In this document: positions 42,723-51,354 of the stretch, piece after piece | How positions within the stretch are numbered: the first letter of the stretch is position 1 | Layout of the letters: the number at the start of each line of letters is the position of its first letter | Program-made: the position numbers and the translations under genes | Notes under the pieces: generated by a model | The model's database searches: none | Seen by the model: only the letters and a program-made list of their open reading frames with translations | Told to the model about the DNA's origin: nothing | DNA from: DATBVX01 sp035263105 | GTDB taxonomy: Bacteria; Pseudomonadota; Gammaproteobacteria; Steroidobacterales; Steroidobacteraceae | Direction of reading: 5' to 3' | Assembly (NCBI GenBank): GCA_035263105.1 | Contig: DATFRO010000108.1 | Location: 62,001 to 126,000, forward strand | DNA: 64,000 nucleotides

Positions 42723-44957
42723 TCAGTACAGATTCGCGCCCTCGCGCAGGATCCGCGGCGTAATGAAGATCAACAACTCGTCCTTGTTGTTGGTCTTGCT
42801 CTTGTTCTTGAACAGGATGCCCAGGCCCGGGATATCACCCAGCCAGGGCACCTTGGTCTCGGTCTCGCGGAACTCCGTCTCCATGATGCCGCCGAGCACC
42901 ACGGTCTGGCCATCGTTGACCAGCACCTGCGTGACGATCTCGCGCGTATCGATCGACGGCACGTTCACGCCCGCCGAGGTCACGACCACCTGGCCCACGC
43001 TGTCCTTGCTCACCGTGAGATCCATGATGATGCGGTTGTCCGGGGTGATCTGCGGCGTGACGCGCAGCGCCAGCACCGCCTTCTTGAACTGAATGGTGGT
43101 CGCGCCGCTGGAGGAAGCTTCCTGGTACGGGATTTCCGTACCCTGCTCGATCACCGCTTCGCGCTGGTTGGCCGTCACGACGCGCGGCGCCGAGACGATT
43201 TCACCGCGGCCTTCGGCCTGCGCCGCGGACAGCTCGAGGTCGACGATGAAGTCGGAGTCGAGGAGTGTCAGCGCCACGCGGCCGGCGGGGTTCGCGACCG
43301 GCAGGTTCACCATGTAGCGATCGTTGACGGCCGGCAGGCTCACCGCCGGCGGGGTTCCGCCCGGAGCGTTGTTGTTGTTCGGCTGCAGGACGATCTGGTC
43401 GTCGTCGCGGCCCACACCGGAGCTGGAAATGACGCCGGCCGAGTTGGTGCCGCCGAAGCCCAGGCTCTGCTGATCGCCGATGGCCGTGGCGCCGAAGCGC
43501 ACGCCGAGGTTGCGCGAGAAGTCATCATTGGCGATGACGATGCGCGCTTCGATCAGCACCTGGCGGATCGGGATGTCGAGCGTCGACACCAGGCGGCGGA
43601 TGTCCTGCAGGCGCTCGGCCGTGTCCTGCACGAGGAGCGTATTGGTGCGCTCGTCGATGGTGACACTGCCTCGCGCCGACAGGAGCGAGTTGTTGCCGCT
43701 CGAAGCCTTGATCAGGCCCGCGAGATCGGAAGCCTTGGCGTAGTTGACCTGGACGTACTCGGTACGGAGCGGCGACAGCTCCTGCAGATCCTTGCGGGCT
43801 GCCAGCTGCGCCTTCTCGCGCGCCGCCAGTTCCTCGGTCGGCGCGACGATGATCACATTGCCTTCGCGCCGCTTGTCGAGACCCTTGGTGCGCAGGACGA
43901 TGTCGAGCGCCTGGTCCCAGGGCACGTTCTGCAGGCGCAGCGTGACGTTACCCTGCACCGAGTCGCTCACCACGATGTTCTGGCCGCTGGTGTCGGCCAG
44001 CAGCTGCAGCACCGCGCGCGTCTCGATGTCCTGGAAGTTGAGTGTCAGGCGTTCGCCCGTGTACTCCTTCTTCTCGTCCGCCGCCGCCGCGGTGCGCACC
44101 GCCGGCTTGATCTCGACGGTGTACTGGTTGTCGGTCTGGTAGGCGAGTTGCTCGAAGTCGCCGGTGGCGGAGATCACCAGGCGCGAGCTGTCGCTGACCT
44201 TGAGCGCATCGACGTTCTGCACCGGGGTCGCGAAATCGGTGACATCGAAGCGCTTCATGAGCTCGGTCGGGAGCGAGGCGCCGGCGAAATCGACGACGAT
44301 CTGCGTGCCCTGCTGACGCAGGTTCACCGGCGTGTGCGGGTCACTCAGGTCCACGATGACGCGCCCGGAGCCGTCCGGTCCGCGACGGAAGTCGATGCCA
44401 CGGATGCTGCGCGGTCCGCTGGCCGCGGCCATCGAGCTGCTGCGAGCCGAGCCGCCGGCCGCGGCGACTGCGCCGCCGGATGCCGCGCCTGCGGGCGCCG
44501 CGGAGGCCGTCTGCTGCGAGCCGCCGATCATCACGAGGATGTTGTTGCCGTCGACGCGCGTCTGGTACGGCATCAGGGAATCGAGATTCAGCACCAGGCG
44601 CGTGCGGCCACCCGCCTCTGCGGCGAGGATCGTGTCCACGCCACCCTGCTTCACGTCGATGCGCCGGTTCTGGAGCGCGAGACCGGTGTTGGGCAGGTCC
44701 AGCGCGATGCGCGCCGGCTTGTCGATCGTGAAACTGAGGGGCTCAGGTGCCGGCCCGTTCAGGCGCAGGCGCAACTGCAGCTGGTGACCGGGCAACGTCT
44801 GCACGTCGACCGCCTCCAGCTTCAACGCTGCGCTGGTTTGCGCCGCTGCGAGGCCCGGCAGGGCGGCCGCAGTCGCGAACGCTGCCAGCACGGCTGCGCC
44901 CAGGACGCTGCGAATACCGGCCCCCAGAGCGAGCCAAAGCCGATTCATCCCACTCAT
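42723..44957 (-). CDS. pilQ: Type IV pilus secretin PilQ
   Basis: This is a 744-residue outer-membrane secretin through which type IV pili exit. It has a signal peptide (LWLALGAGIRSVLGAAVLAAFATAAALPGLAAA), AMIN domains at about 35-130 and 175-260, a secretin/TonB short N-terminal domain (ERLTLNFQDIETRAVLQLLADTSGQNIVVSDSVQGNVTLRL), an N1-type domain, and a secretin core with VLIEARIV, VSAPRVVTANQREAVIEQGTEIPY and VLGGIMETEFRETETKVPWLGDIPGLGILF. The ending ELLIFITPRIL is typical. GGGAG precedes the ATG. It follows pilP by 20 bases as the last gene of pilMNOPQ. Confidence 0.97.
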   Translation of the reverse strand: MSGMNRLWLALGAGIRSVLGAAVLAAFATAAALPGLAAAQTSAALKLEAVDVQTLPGHQLQLRLRLNGPAPEPLSFTIDKPARIALDLPNTGLALQNRRIDVKQGGVDTILAAEAGGRTRLVLNLDSLMPYQTRVDGNNILVMIGGSQQTASAAPAGAASGGAVAAAGGSARSSSMAAASGPRSIRGIDFRRGPDGSGRVIVDLSDPHTPVNLRQQGTQIVVDFAGASLPTELMKRFDVTDFATPVQNVDALKVSDSSRLVISATGDFEQLAYQTDNQYTVEIKPAVRTAAAADEKKEYTGERLTLNFQDIETRAVLQLLADTSGQNIVVSDSVQGNVTLRLQNVPWDQALDIVLRTKGLDKRREGNVIIVAPTEELAAREKAQLAARKDLQELSPLRTEYVQVNYAKASDLAGLIKASSGNNSLLSARGSVTIDERTNTLLVQDTAERLQDIRRLVSTLDIPIRQVLIEARIVIANDDFSRNLGVRFGATAIGDQQSLGFGGTNSAGVISSSGVGRDDDQIVLQPNNNNAPGGTPPAVSLPAVNDRYMVNLPVANPAGRVALTLLDSDFIVDLELSAAQAEGRGEIVSAPRVVTANQREAVIEQGTEIPYQEASSSGATTIQFKKAVLALRVTPQITPDNRIIMDLTVSKDSVGQVVVTSAGVNVPSIDTREIVTQVLVNDGQTVVLGGIMETEFRETETKVPWLGDIPGLGILFKNKSKTNNKDELLIFITPRILREGANLY

Positions 44958-44977
44958 TTTTACGCTCCCTTACGAGA

Positions 44978-45505
44978 TCAGTCTTTCAGGCCCAGGGCAG
45001 CCGGCCGCTCCATGTAGCCGCCCATGCCATCCGGAACGATCTCTACTAACGAAATCTTGGCGTCGGAGATGGCGACGATCTTGCCGTCGTTCTGGCCGAC
45101 GTACTGGCCGGGCAGAACGCGGTGCACGAGGCCGTCCTTGGTCTGGACCAGGCCGAACTGGTGGCCTTCGAGCCTCAGGGTGCCCACCATCTTCAGTGTG
45201 TCGAGTGAAAACTGTTCGAGGAATTCGCGGTTGCGCTTGGTGTCGGGGCGCACGCCGCTGGTCGCCGAGGCCGGCGCCGCCGGTGCAAACGGTGAGCGCA
45301 TGTCCGCATCGGCGTACGCGTATGTCTCGTACGGTTTCACCTCGGGCAGCGGGTCGATGCGTCCGCCCGGACGCTGCTTCACTTCCGCGATCCACTGCTC
45401 GAGGTCCGAGCGTCCGCTCGAGCATCCCGCCAGCAGCGCGAAGCACGCCACGGCGAGGCCCATGAGAACGGTCTTGGTGGCCAGGTTGCGCATACGGCTA
45501 CTCAT
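44978..45505 (-). CDS. pilP: Type IV pilus assembly lipoprotein PilP
   Basis: This 175-residue pilotin-like lipoprotein has the lipobox LLAGCSSG (C28). It links the PilN/PilO inner-membrane complex to PilQ. Conserved PilP features are DLEQWIAEVKQRPGGRIDPLPEVKPYETYAY, the MRSPF linker, FLEQFSLDTLKMVGTLRLEGHQFGLVQ and the HG-type domain VLPGQYVGQNDGKIVAISDAKISLVEIVPDG.GGYMERPAALGLKD. Its start overlaps the pilO stop (ATGA), indicating coupling within pilMNOPQ. Confidence 0.95.
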   Translation of the reverse strand: MSSRMRNLATKTVLMGLAVACFALLAGCSSGRSDLEQWIAEVKQRPGGRIDPLPEVKPYETYAYADADMRSPFAPAAPASATSGVRPDTKRNREFLEQFSLDTLKMVGTLRLEGHQFGLVQTKDGLVHRVLPGQYVGQNDGKIVAISDAKISLVEIVPDGMGGYMERPAALGLKD

Positions 45506-46146
45506 GTCTTCTTGCCTGCCGCCGGTTTGCCCTTGGCCGTATCGCCCTTGTCCTCGTCTTCCTCGAGGTAGCGATAGGTCTTGGCGGTCACGTCGAGCAC
45601 CAGGTCGTCGAAAGAATCGGCTTTGACCGGTTTGATCTCGATGTCGTGCAACGTGACGATACGCGGCAGGGCGGCGATGCCGCTCACGAAGTTGCCGAGC
45701 TGGTGGTAACTGCCGGTCAACCGGATCTTGATCGGCAGCTCCGCGTAGAAGTCACGGCGCACTTCGTTGGCGGGCTGGAACAGCTTCTCCTCGAGTCCCG
45801 CCGCGAGACCGGTCTGTGAAATGTCGACCAGCAGGCTCGGCACTTCGGTCTTGCCCGGGAGCTGGCGCAGCATGGCGCCGAAGGAACGCTCCATGTCCTT
45901 GAGCTGCTCCTTGTAGGCCTCGAAGTTGGCCGCCTTGCGCTGCTTCTGTTCGAACGTCTGGCGCAGGTCCTGCTCCTCCTGCTGTGCGCGCAGCAGGTCC
46001 GGACGCTGGTTGGTCCACACGTAGTAATAGGAGGCGCCCAGGGTGACGACGATGAAGATGACGCCGATGAGGCCCCAGCGGAAGAGCGCGGGCCAGCGGC
46101 CGACGTCGCGTCGATCCAGATTACGAAGGTCTTCGAGAAGGGCCAT
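45502..46146 (-). CDS. pilO: Type IV pilus inner-membrane protein PilO
   Basis: This is a 214-residue bitopic protein with a cytoplasmic N-terminus (MALLEDLRNLDRRDVGRWPALFRWG), one membrane segment at ~25-45, a coiled coil (LLRAQQEEQDLRQTFEQKQRKAANFEAYKEQL) and a ferredoxin-like periplasmic core (MLRQLPGKTEVPSLLVDISQTGLAAG, FYAELPIKIRLTGSYHQLGNFVSGIAALPRIVTLHDIEI). It dimerises with PilN to align the pilus machine. The ATG at 46146 shares one base with the pilN stop. Confidence 0.95.
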   Translation of the reverse strand: MALLEDLRNLDRRDVGRWPALFRWGLIGVIFIVVTLGASYYYVWTNQRPDLLRAQQEEQDLRQTFEQKQRKAANFEAYKEQLKDMERSFGAMLRQLPGKTEVPSLLVDISQTGLAAGLEEKLFQPANEVRRDFYAELPIKIRLTGSYHQLGNFVSGIAALPRIVTLHDIEIKPVKADSFDDLVLDVTAKTYRYLEEDEDKGDTAKGKPAAGKKT

Positions 46147-46706
46147 TACTGTGCCTCCCCGGGCAACTGCACGCCGACCTGGTTGGCGAACAGCGTGAAC
46201 TCGCTGCCGAGCGCCGCGGACTTCTTGGTCTCGACCACCTCGAGCTCGGGCTTGTCGAGCCACTCCGAGTCGTCGATGTTGCGCATGAAGGCCGAGACGC
46301 GCGTGCTCGACTGGGCCAGGCCCTTGAGCTCGAGACGCTTGTCACTCTGCTTGACGGAGGTGAGGTACACGCCATCCGGCAGTGTCTTCACCAGCTGATC
46401 GAACAGGTGCACCACCTCGGGGCGCGAGCGCTGCAGCTTCTGGATGATGTCCATGCGCGCGATCAGGCGCTGCTTCTGGTTCTCCAGGCCGAGAATCTCG
46501 GTGATCTGCTTGTCGAGCTTCGCGATCTCGTCCTTCAGCAGCTGGTTCTGCTCGTTCTGCTGGTCGATGCGGTTGGACATGATGAGCGACAGCAGCAACG
46601 TGACCGCGCCCGCCGCGACGACCGCGCCGATCGCGGCGAAGGCGAACTCTCGCTGCTTCTGCTTGCGCTCTTCTGCGCGCCAGGGCAGTAGGTTGATTCT
46701 TGGCAT
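46146..46706 (-). CDS. pilN: Type IV pilus inner-membrane protein PilN
   Basis: This is a 186-residue bitopic protein. It starts with the diagnostic MPRINLLPWRAEERK peptide that binds the PilM groove. A membrane segment is at about 23-44, then a coiled coil (NQLLKDEIAKLDKQITEILGLENQKQRLIARMDIIQKL) and a periplasmic ferredoxin-like domain (VVHLFDQLVKTLPDGVYLTSVKQSDKRLELKGLAQSSTRVSAFMRNIDDSEWLDKPEL). Its start overlaps the pilM stop by one base and its stop overlaps pilO, so pilMNOP are tightly coupled. Confidence 0.95.
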   Translation of the reverse strand: MPRINLLPWRAEERKQKQREFAFAAIGAVVAAGAVTLLLSLIMSNRIDQQNEQNQLLKDEIAKLDKQITEILGLENQKQRLIARMDIIQKLQRSRPEVVHLFDQLVKTLPDGVYLTSVKQSDKRLELKGLAQSSTRVSAFMRNIDDSEWLDKPELEVVETKKSAALGSEFTLFANQVGVQLPGEAQ

Positions 46707-47767
46707 CAGTCGAAGCTCCGCAGTGCGAGCCCACAAGCGGTGAGCAACGCGGTGGCATCCTTCTTGACCGCCTGCGCCTTGGCGCGGGAGGACAGTTTCA
46801 TCTGGCCGAGCGGATCGCCGCGCTCGGCGGGAATACCGACGCGGCTCGCGATCACATCGTCGACGCCGGCGATGTTGGCGCAGCCGCCGCACACCAGGAT
46901 CTTTTCCGGCTGCTCGCGGCCGCTCCCCGATGCGAGGTAGAACTGCAGCGAACGGCTGACCTGCTGCGTCATGTCGTCGATGAAAGGATCGAGCACCTCG
47001 GGCTGGTAGTTGCTCGGCAGGCCGCCTTCTTTCTTGGCGCGGCCCGCTTCCTCCATCGAGAGACCGTAGGTACGCATGATTTCCTCGGTGAGCTGCTGCC
47101 CGCCGAACGCGAAGTCACGCGTGTAGATGACCTTGAGATCCTTGAGCACGCTGAAGGTGGTGCTGCTCGCGCCGAAGTCGATCACCGCGATGGTGCGATC
47201 GATGCCGCCGTCGGGCATCTGGTGGGTGAGGAGCTTGCAGGCGTTCTCGAGCGCGAAGGCTTCGACGTCGACGATGCGCGCGGTGAGGCCGGCGGCCTGG
47301 ACCGCGGCGACGCGCTGCTCGACGTTCTCGGTGCGGGTCGCCACCAGCAGCACGTCGATCATCTCGGGATCTTTCTCGGACGGGCCGATGCGCTGGAAGT
47401 CGTAGCTGACTTCCTCCATCGGGAACGGGATGTACTGGTCGGCCTGCATCTCGACCTGGCCTTCCAGCTCGTTCTCGCCGAGCGTCTTCGGCATCTGGAT
47501 CACTTTGGTGATCGCGGCGTCGCCACTGATGGCGATCGCGGCTTCGCGGCTCTTGGCGCCGGAACGTTTCACCGCACGGCGGATCGCCTCGCCGACGGCC
47601 TCGGCATCGACGATGGCTTTTTCGTTGATCGCGTTGTGTGGAGTCGGCTCGGCAGCGTACGACTCGACGCGGTGCTGACCGCCGCCCATGCCGAGCTCGA
47701 TGAGCTTCACCGAAGAAGTCGTTATGTCGAGGCCCAGCAGCGGGCGATACTTCGGTCCAAACAGCAC
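46706..47767 (-). CDS. pilM: Type IV pilus assembly actin-like ATPase PilM
   Basis: This is a 353-residue cytoplasmic actin-fold protein that binds ATP and the N-terminal peptide of PilN. Features are LLGLDITTSSVKLIEL, EAAIAISGDAAITKVIQMP, VIDFGASSTTFSVL (phosphate loop) and ILVCGGCANIAGVDDVIASRVGIP. The start is GTG at 47767 with AAGGGA seven bases upstream. It heads the minus-strand series pilM-N-O-P-Q-aroK-aroB-dgt-pyrF and diverges from the PBP1a gene, the usual gammaproteobacterial arrangement. Confidence 0.96.
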   Translation of the reverse strand: MLFGPKYRPLLGLDITTSSVKLIELGMGGGQHRVESYAAEPTPHNAINEKAIVDAEAVGEAIRRAVKRSGAKSREAAIAISGDAAITKVIQMPKTLGENELEGQVEMQADQYIPFPMEEVSYDFQRIGPSEKDPEMIDVLLVATRTENVEQRVAAVQAAGLTARIVDVEAFALENACKLLTHQMPDGGIDRTIAVIDFGASSTTFSVLKDLKVIYTRDFAFGGQQLTEEIMRTYGLSMEEAGRAKKEGGLPSNYQPEVLDPFIDDMTQQVSRSLQFYLASGSGREQPEKILVCGGCANIAGVDDVIASRVGIPAERGDPLGQMKLSSRAKAQAVKKDATALLTACGLALRSFD

Positions 47768-48212
47768 GGTAATTTCCCTTGTTGATTCAGCGCATTAAGT
47801 GCCTAAATCGAGACCCTGTGGAGCAAAAAAGCGGGCCAAGTTATAGCAGTGAACTGTTAAATCGAGCGTGACTACATTCACACAATGACCGCGCGCTTTC
47901 GATTCCGCGACGCGGATTCGCGCTCGGAGAACTGCGCACTGTCCTCAGCGGATGCAACATAACCTAATGGCGCCGGCAGAGAATGAAGCCGGAGTCGGCG
48001 GGAGGTTACATCGAACGGGCCGGAACGAACGCTTAATGAATTGGCCCAAAAGAATCGGTTACTTTCTCGTCCGGCAGTCCCGTTTGTCGTCAGGCGTACA
48101 TCCCGTTGACCGTGGCTCTTGGTTCGCTGTCGAGTCGCTTCTATCAGCCCCCTGATCCCGGGGTAATATGCATAACCCCCTTCGTTAAAGCAAGAACTTA
48201 GAGTTCCTTCCT
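47768..48212. other. Divergent pilM / mrcA intergenic region
   Basis: These 445 bases separate the divergent pilM and PBP1a genes and must hold both promoters. It is AT-richer than its surroundings near each end. A TATAAC hexamer on the minus strand (around 47839-47844) upstream of pilM and TAATAT around 48163-48168 upstream of the PBP1a gene are possible -10 boxes, but no convincing -35 partners were found. Short reading frames here lack ribosome-binding sites and recognisable content and are not called as genes. Confidence 0.5.
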
Positions 48213-50663
48213 GTGAATCAACGTTACCTCCGGACCGGCTTCTCAGTTCTGGCAATCGTGCTGGTGATCACGGCTGCGATCGGCTACGCCGGGCTGTGCA
48301 GCTACGTGTACCTGGCACCGGCAATACCCGACGTCGGAACACTGCGCGACGTGCGCCTGCAGGTCCCGCTTCGGGTCTTCAGTCGCGATGGGCGCCTCAT
48401 CGCGCAGATCGGCGAGTACCGGCGCATCCCGGTGTCCTACGAAGCGATTCCGCTGCGCGTCCGGCAGGCGTTCCTGGCGGCCGAGGACGACCGGTTCTTC
48501 AAGCACCATGGCGTCGACTACGCCGGGTTGCTGCGCGCGACCATGGTGAACCTGGTTTCCGGCGCCCCCAGCCAGGGTGGCGGAACGATCACCATGCAGC
48601 TCGCGAGGAACATGTTCCTCACGCCCGAACGGCGCTTCGACCGCAAGCTCAAGGAGATCTTTCTCTCCTTCCGCATCGAGAGTGAGTTCACCAAGCCCGA
48701 GATCCTGACGCTCTATCTCAACAAGATCTTTCTCGGCCAGCGCGCGTACGGCGCCGCGGCCGCGGCCGAGGTGTATTTCGGCAAGTCACTCGATCAGCTC
48801 ACGCTCGGCGAGACCGCGACCATCGCCGGGATGCCGCGCGCACCTTCGCGCGACAACCCGGTCGCGAATCCCGAGCGCGCCAAGCTGCGCCGTCTCTACG
48901 TCCTGCGTCGCATGCAGGAGCTCGGCGAAATCGACCAGAGCGAATACGACGCCGCGACCAGCGCGCCCATGGAATCGCAGCTGCACGGCCCGATCGCGGA
49001 GGTGGAGGCGCCCTACATCGCCGAGATGGCGCGCGCCGACATGTTCGCGCGGCTGGGAGACGACACGTACACGGCCGGATATCGGGTCTTCACCACCATC
49101 GACAGCCGCCTGCAGCAGGCTGCGAATTCGGCGCTGCGTCTCGGGCTCATCGAGTACGACCGTCGCCATGGCTACCGCGGACCGATCGCGAAGGTACCGA
49201 TCCGGCCGGGCGAAACGCCGGCGGAAATGCTCACCGCGCTCGAGGACCAGGCGACCATCAATGTCCTGCAGCCGGCACTCGTGGTCGATGTGGCCGAGCG
49301 TGCCGCGCGCGTGCTGTTGAAGGATGGCCGATCGATGCAGATCGACTGGCCGGGCATCGCGTGGGCACGCGCCGCGACGGACGGCGGCGTCGGCCCCGAG
49401 CCGAAGAAGGCGAGTGACGTGCTCGCGCCCGGCGACATCATCTACGTAATCCGCACCGGCAATACGGCGCAGCTGGCACAGCTCCCCGCGGCGCAAGGCG
49501 CGCTGGTGGCCGAGGACCCGCGCGATGCCGCGATCGTTGCGCTCGATGGCGGCTTCGACTTCTTCGTCAGCAAGTTCAACCGCGTGACCCAGGCGCGCCG
49601 CCAGCCGGGATCGGCGTTCAAGCCCTTCATTTATTCCGCAGCGCTCGAAAACGGCTTTACTCCCTCCTCGATCGTGATGGATGCGCCCGTGGTGTTCGAG
49701 GACGAGGCGGCCGAGGACACCTGGCGGCCGGAGAACAGCACCGGCGAGTTCTACGGGCCGACGCGGCTGCGCGAAGCGCTGGTGCGCTCGAGAAACCTCG
49801 TCTCCGTGCGCCTGATGCGCGCCATGGGCATCCCGTACACGATGAATTATCTGCAGCGCTTCGGTTTCGAACGCGCCGACCTGCCGGACGACCTGACGCT
49901 GGCACTCGGGAGCCTCCAGCTCACGCCGGCCGAGCTCGCGGCCGGGTTCGCGACCTTCGCGAACGGCGGATTTCACGTGCGTCCGTACTACCTGGAACGC
50001 ATCGAGGACGCTTCGGGCAAAGTGCTGTTCCAGGCCAAGCCGGTAATCGCCTGTGCGGATTGCGACGCTGATGCCACGGCGTTGCGCATTCCGCAGGGAG
50101 GATCCGCCTCGGCTCTGGAAGCAGCGGACGCGGTGCGCGGCGGGCGCGGCCACTTGCCGACGGCCCAGGTGGCGCAGCGCTCGATCAGCGCGCAGAACGC
50201 TTACCTGATTACGGACATGATGCGCGATGTGATCAAGCGCGGTACCGGGCGTCGCGCCGCCGCGCTCGGCCGTGATGATCTCGCGGGCAAGACCGGCACT
50301 ACCAACGATCATCACGACGCATGGTTCTGCGGCTTCAACCCGCGCCTGGTCGCCGCGGTCTGGGTTGGATTCGACCAGGAAGCATCGCTCGGCGCCGGGG
50401 AAGAAGGCGGCCGGACCGCGGTGCCGGTGTGGGTGCACTTCATGCGTCAGGCTTTGCGTGATACACCTGAGATCCGGATGCCGGCTCCGGACGGACTCGT
50501 AACCGTTAAGATCTCCCCGCAGACCGGCCTGCTCGCGAGTGCCGACGACCCGAATGCAATCTTCGAGACCTTCATGGAAGGCCACTTGCCGGAGAATTCG
50601 GATCCGTTCGCGCGCGGCCAGCAGGCGAGCCGCGAACAGACCACGGAAGAGCCCTTGTTCTGA
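48213..50663 (+). CDS. mrcA: Penicillin-binding protein 1A, bifunctional peptidoglycan synthase
   Basis: This is an 816-residue class A PBP that polymerises and cross-links peptidoglycan at the inner membrane. It has an N-terminal membrane anchor (~10-33) and a glycosyltransferase domain with catalytic E91 in AAEDDRFFKHHGVD plus GGGTITMQLARNMFL and KEIFLSFRIES. An OB-like insert comes next, then a transpeptidase domain with S467 of the SxxK motif (PGSAFKP), an SRN-type motif in VRSRNLVSVRLM, and K693 in GKTGTTNDHHDAWFCGF. The GTG start at 48213 follows in-frame stops. A clear ribosome-binding site is not seen. Confidence 0.96.
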   Translation: MNQRYLRTGFSVLAIVLVITAAIGYAGLCSYVYLAPAIPDVGTLRDVRLQVPLRVFSRDGRLIAQIGEYRRIPVSYEAIPLRVRQAFLAAEDDRFFKHHGVDYAGLLRATMVNLVSGAPSQGGGTITMQLARNMFLTPERRFDRKLKEIFLSFRIESEFTKPEILTLYLNKIFLGQRAYGAAAAAEVYFGKSLDQLTLGETATIAGMPRAPSRDNPVANPERAKLRRLYVLRRMQELGEIDQSEYDAATSAPMESQLHGPIAEVEAPYIAEMARADMFARLGDDTYTAGYRVFTTIDSRLQQAANSALRLGLIEYDRRHGYRGPIAKVPIRPGETPAEMLTALEDQATINVLQPALVVDVAERAARVLLKDGRSMQIDWPGIAWARAATDGGVGPEPKKASDVLAPGDIIYVIRTGNTAQLAQLPAAQGALVAEDPRDAAIVALDGGFDFFVSKFNRVTQARRQPGSAFKPFIYSAALENGFTPSSIVMDAPVVFEDEAAEDTWRPENSTGEFYGPTRLREALVRSRNLVSVRLMRAMGIPYTMNYLQRFGFERADLPDDLTLALGSLQLTPAELAAGFATFANGGFHVRPYYLERIEDASGKVLFQAKPVIACADCDADATALRIPQGGSASALEAADAVRGGRGHLPTAQVAQRSISAQNAYLITDMMRDVIKRGTGRRAAALGRDDLAGKTGTTNDHHDAWFCGFNPRLVAAVWVGFDQEASLGAGEEGGRTAVPVWVHFMRQALRDTPEIRMPAPDGLVTVKISPQTGLLASADDPNAIFETFMEGHLPENSDPFARGQQASREQTTEEPLF

Positions 50664-50680
50664 TTCGGCGGAGGATTGAG

Positions 50681-51286
50681 ATGGCGAGAGCCTGGACCCG
50701 CGCCGAACAAATGCGCCGCGCCATCGCCCAGGAGGCGGCGCGCATCATGAGCGAGCACGGCATCGACGACTACCTGCTCGCGAAGCGCAAAGCGGCCGAG
50801 CGGCTCGGCGTGACGGATGGCGCAACGCTGCCCAAGAACACGGAGATCGAAGCGGCGCTGGTCGAATATCAGCGCCTGTTCGCCGCCGACACACACTCTC
50901 AATCACTGCGGGATCAGCGGCGCGCAGCGCTCCTCGCGATGCAGCTGCTGGAAGAGTTCGAGCCGCGGCTGGTCGGACCGGTGCTGGCGGGGACTGCCAC
51001 CGAACACGCGGACGTGGACCTGCACCTGTTCGCGGACCGGGCCGAGGCCGTGACCCTGAAACTCATGGACCGGGGTATCCCGCACGAGCTGGTCGAACGG
51101 CGCGTCAAGATGCACCTCGACCGCACCGTGAATTTCCCGGCGGTGCGCTTCGAGGCCGGCGAGCACACGATCGATGCAACCGTGTTTCCCCGCGATGGCA
51201 TCCGCCAGGCGCCTTTCAGCCCGGTCGACGGACGCCCCATGCGCCGCGCGAATCACGCGGAGCTGCAAGCCCTGATCGAAGAATAG
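50681..51286 (+). CDS. Nucleotidyltransferase-fold-like hypothetical protein
   Basis: This 201-residue soluble protein starts 17 bases after the PBP1a stop. The N-terminal half is helical (RAEQMRRAIAQEAARIMSEHGIDDYLLAKRKAAERLGV). The second half contains GPVLAGTATEHADVDLHLFADRAEAVTLKLMDRGIPHE, which has the G....T....DVDL.LF layout of the nucleotidyltransferase (pol beta-like) active site. A conserved beta segment ends ...IDATVFPRDGIRQAPFSPVDGRPM. The reaction is unknown. It is probably co-transcribed with mrcA and convergent with gltA. Confidence 0.75.
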   Translation: MARAWTRAEQMRRAIAQEAARIMSEHGIDDYLLAKRKAAERLGVTDGATLPKNTEIEAALVEYQRLFAADTHSQSLRDQRRAALLAMQLLEEFEPRLVGPVLAGTATEHADVDLHLFADRAEAVTLKLMDRGIPHELVERRVKMHLDRTVNFPAVRFEAGEHTIDATVFPRDGIRQAPFSPVDGRPMRRANHAELQALIEE

Positions 51287-51354
51287 CCGACGAACCGGCA
51301 CTCGCCGCGATGGCGCGATTGCGTTCTGCCGAATATCAGGGCTGGTCCGAGAAA

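Noticed and set aside
47952..48155. Short plus-strand frame in the pilM/PBP1a gap.
   Set aside because: No recognisable content and no ribosome-binding site. The region is better explained as a divergent promoter region.
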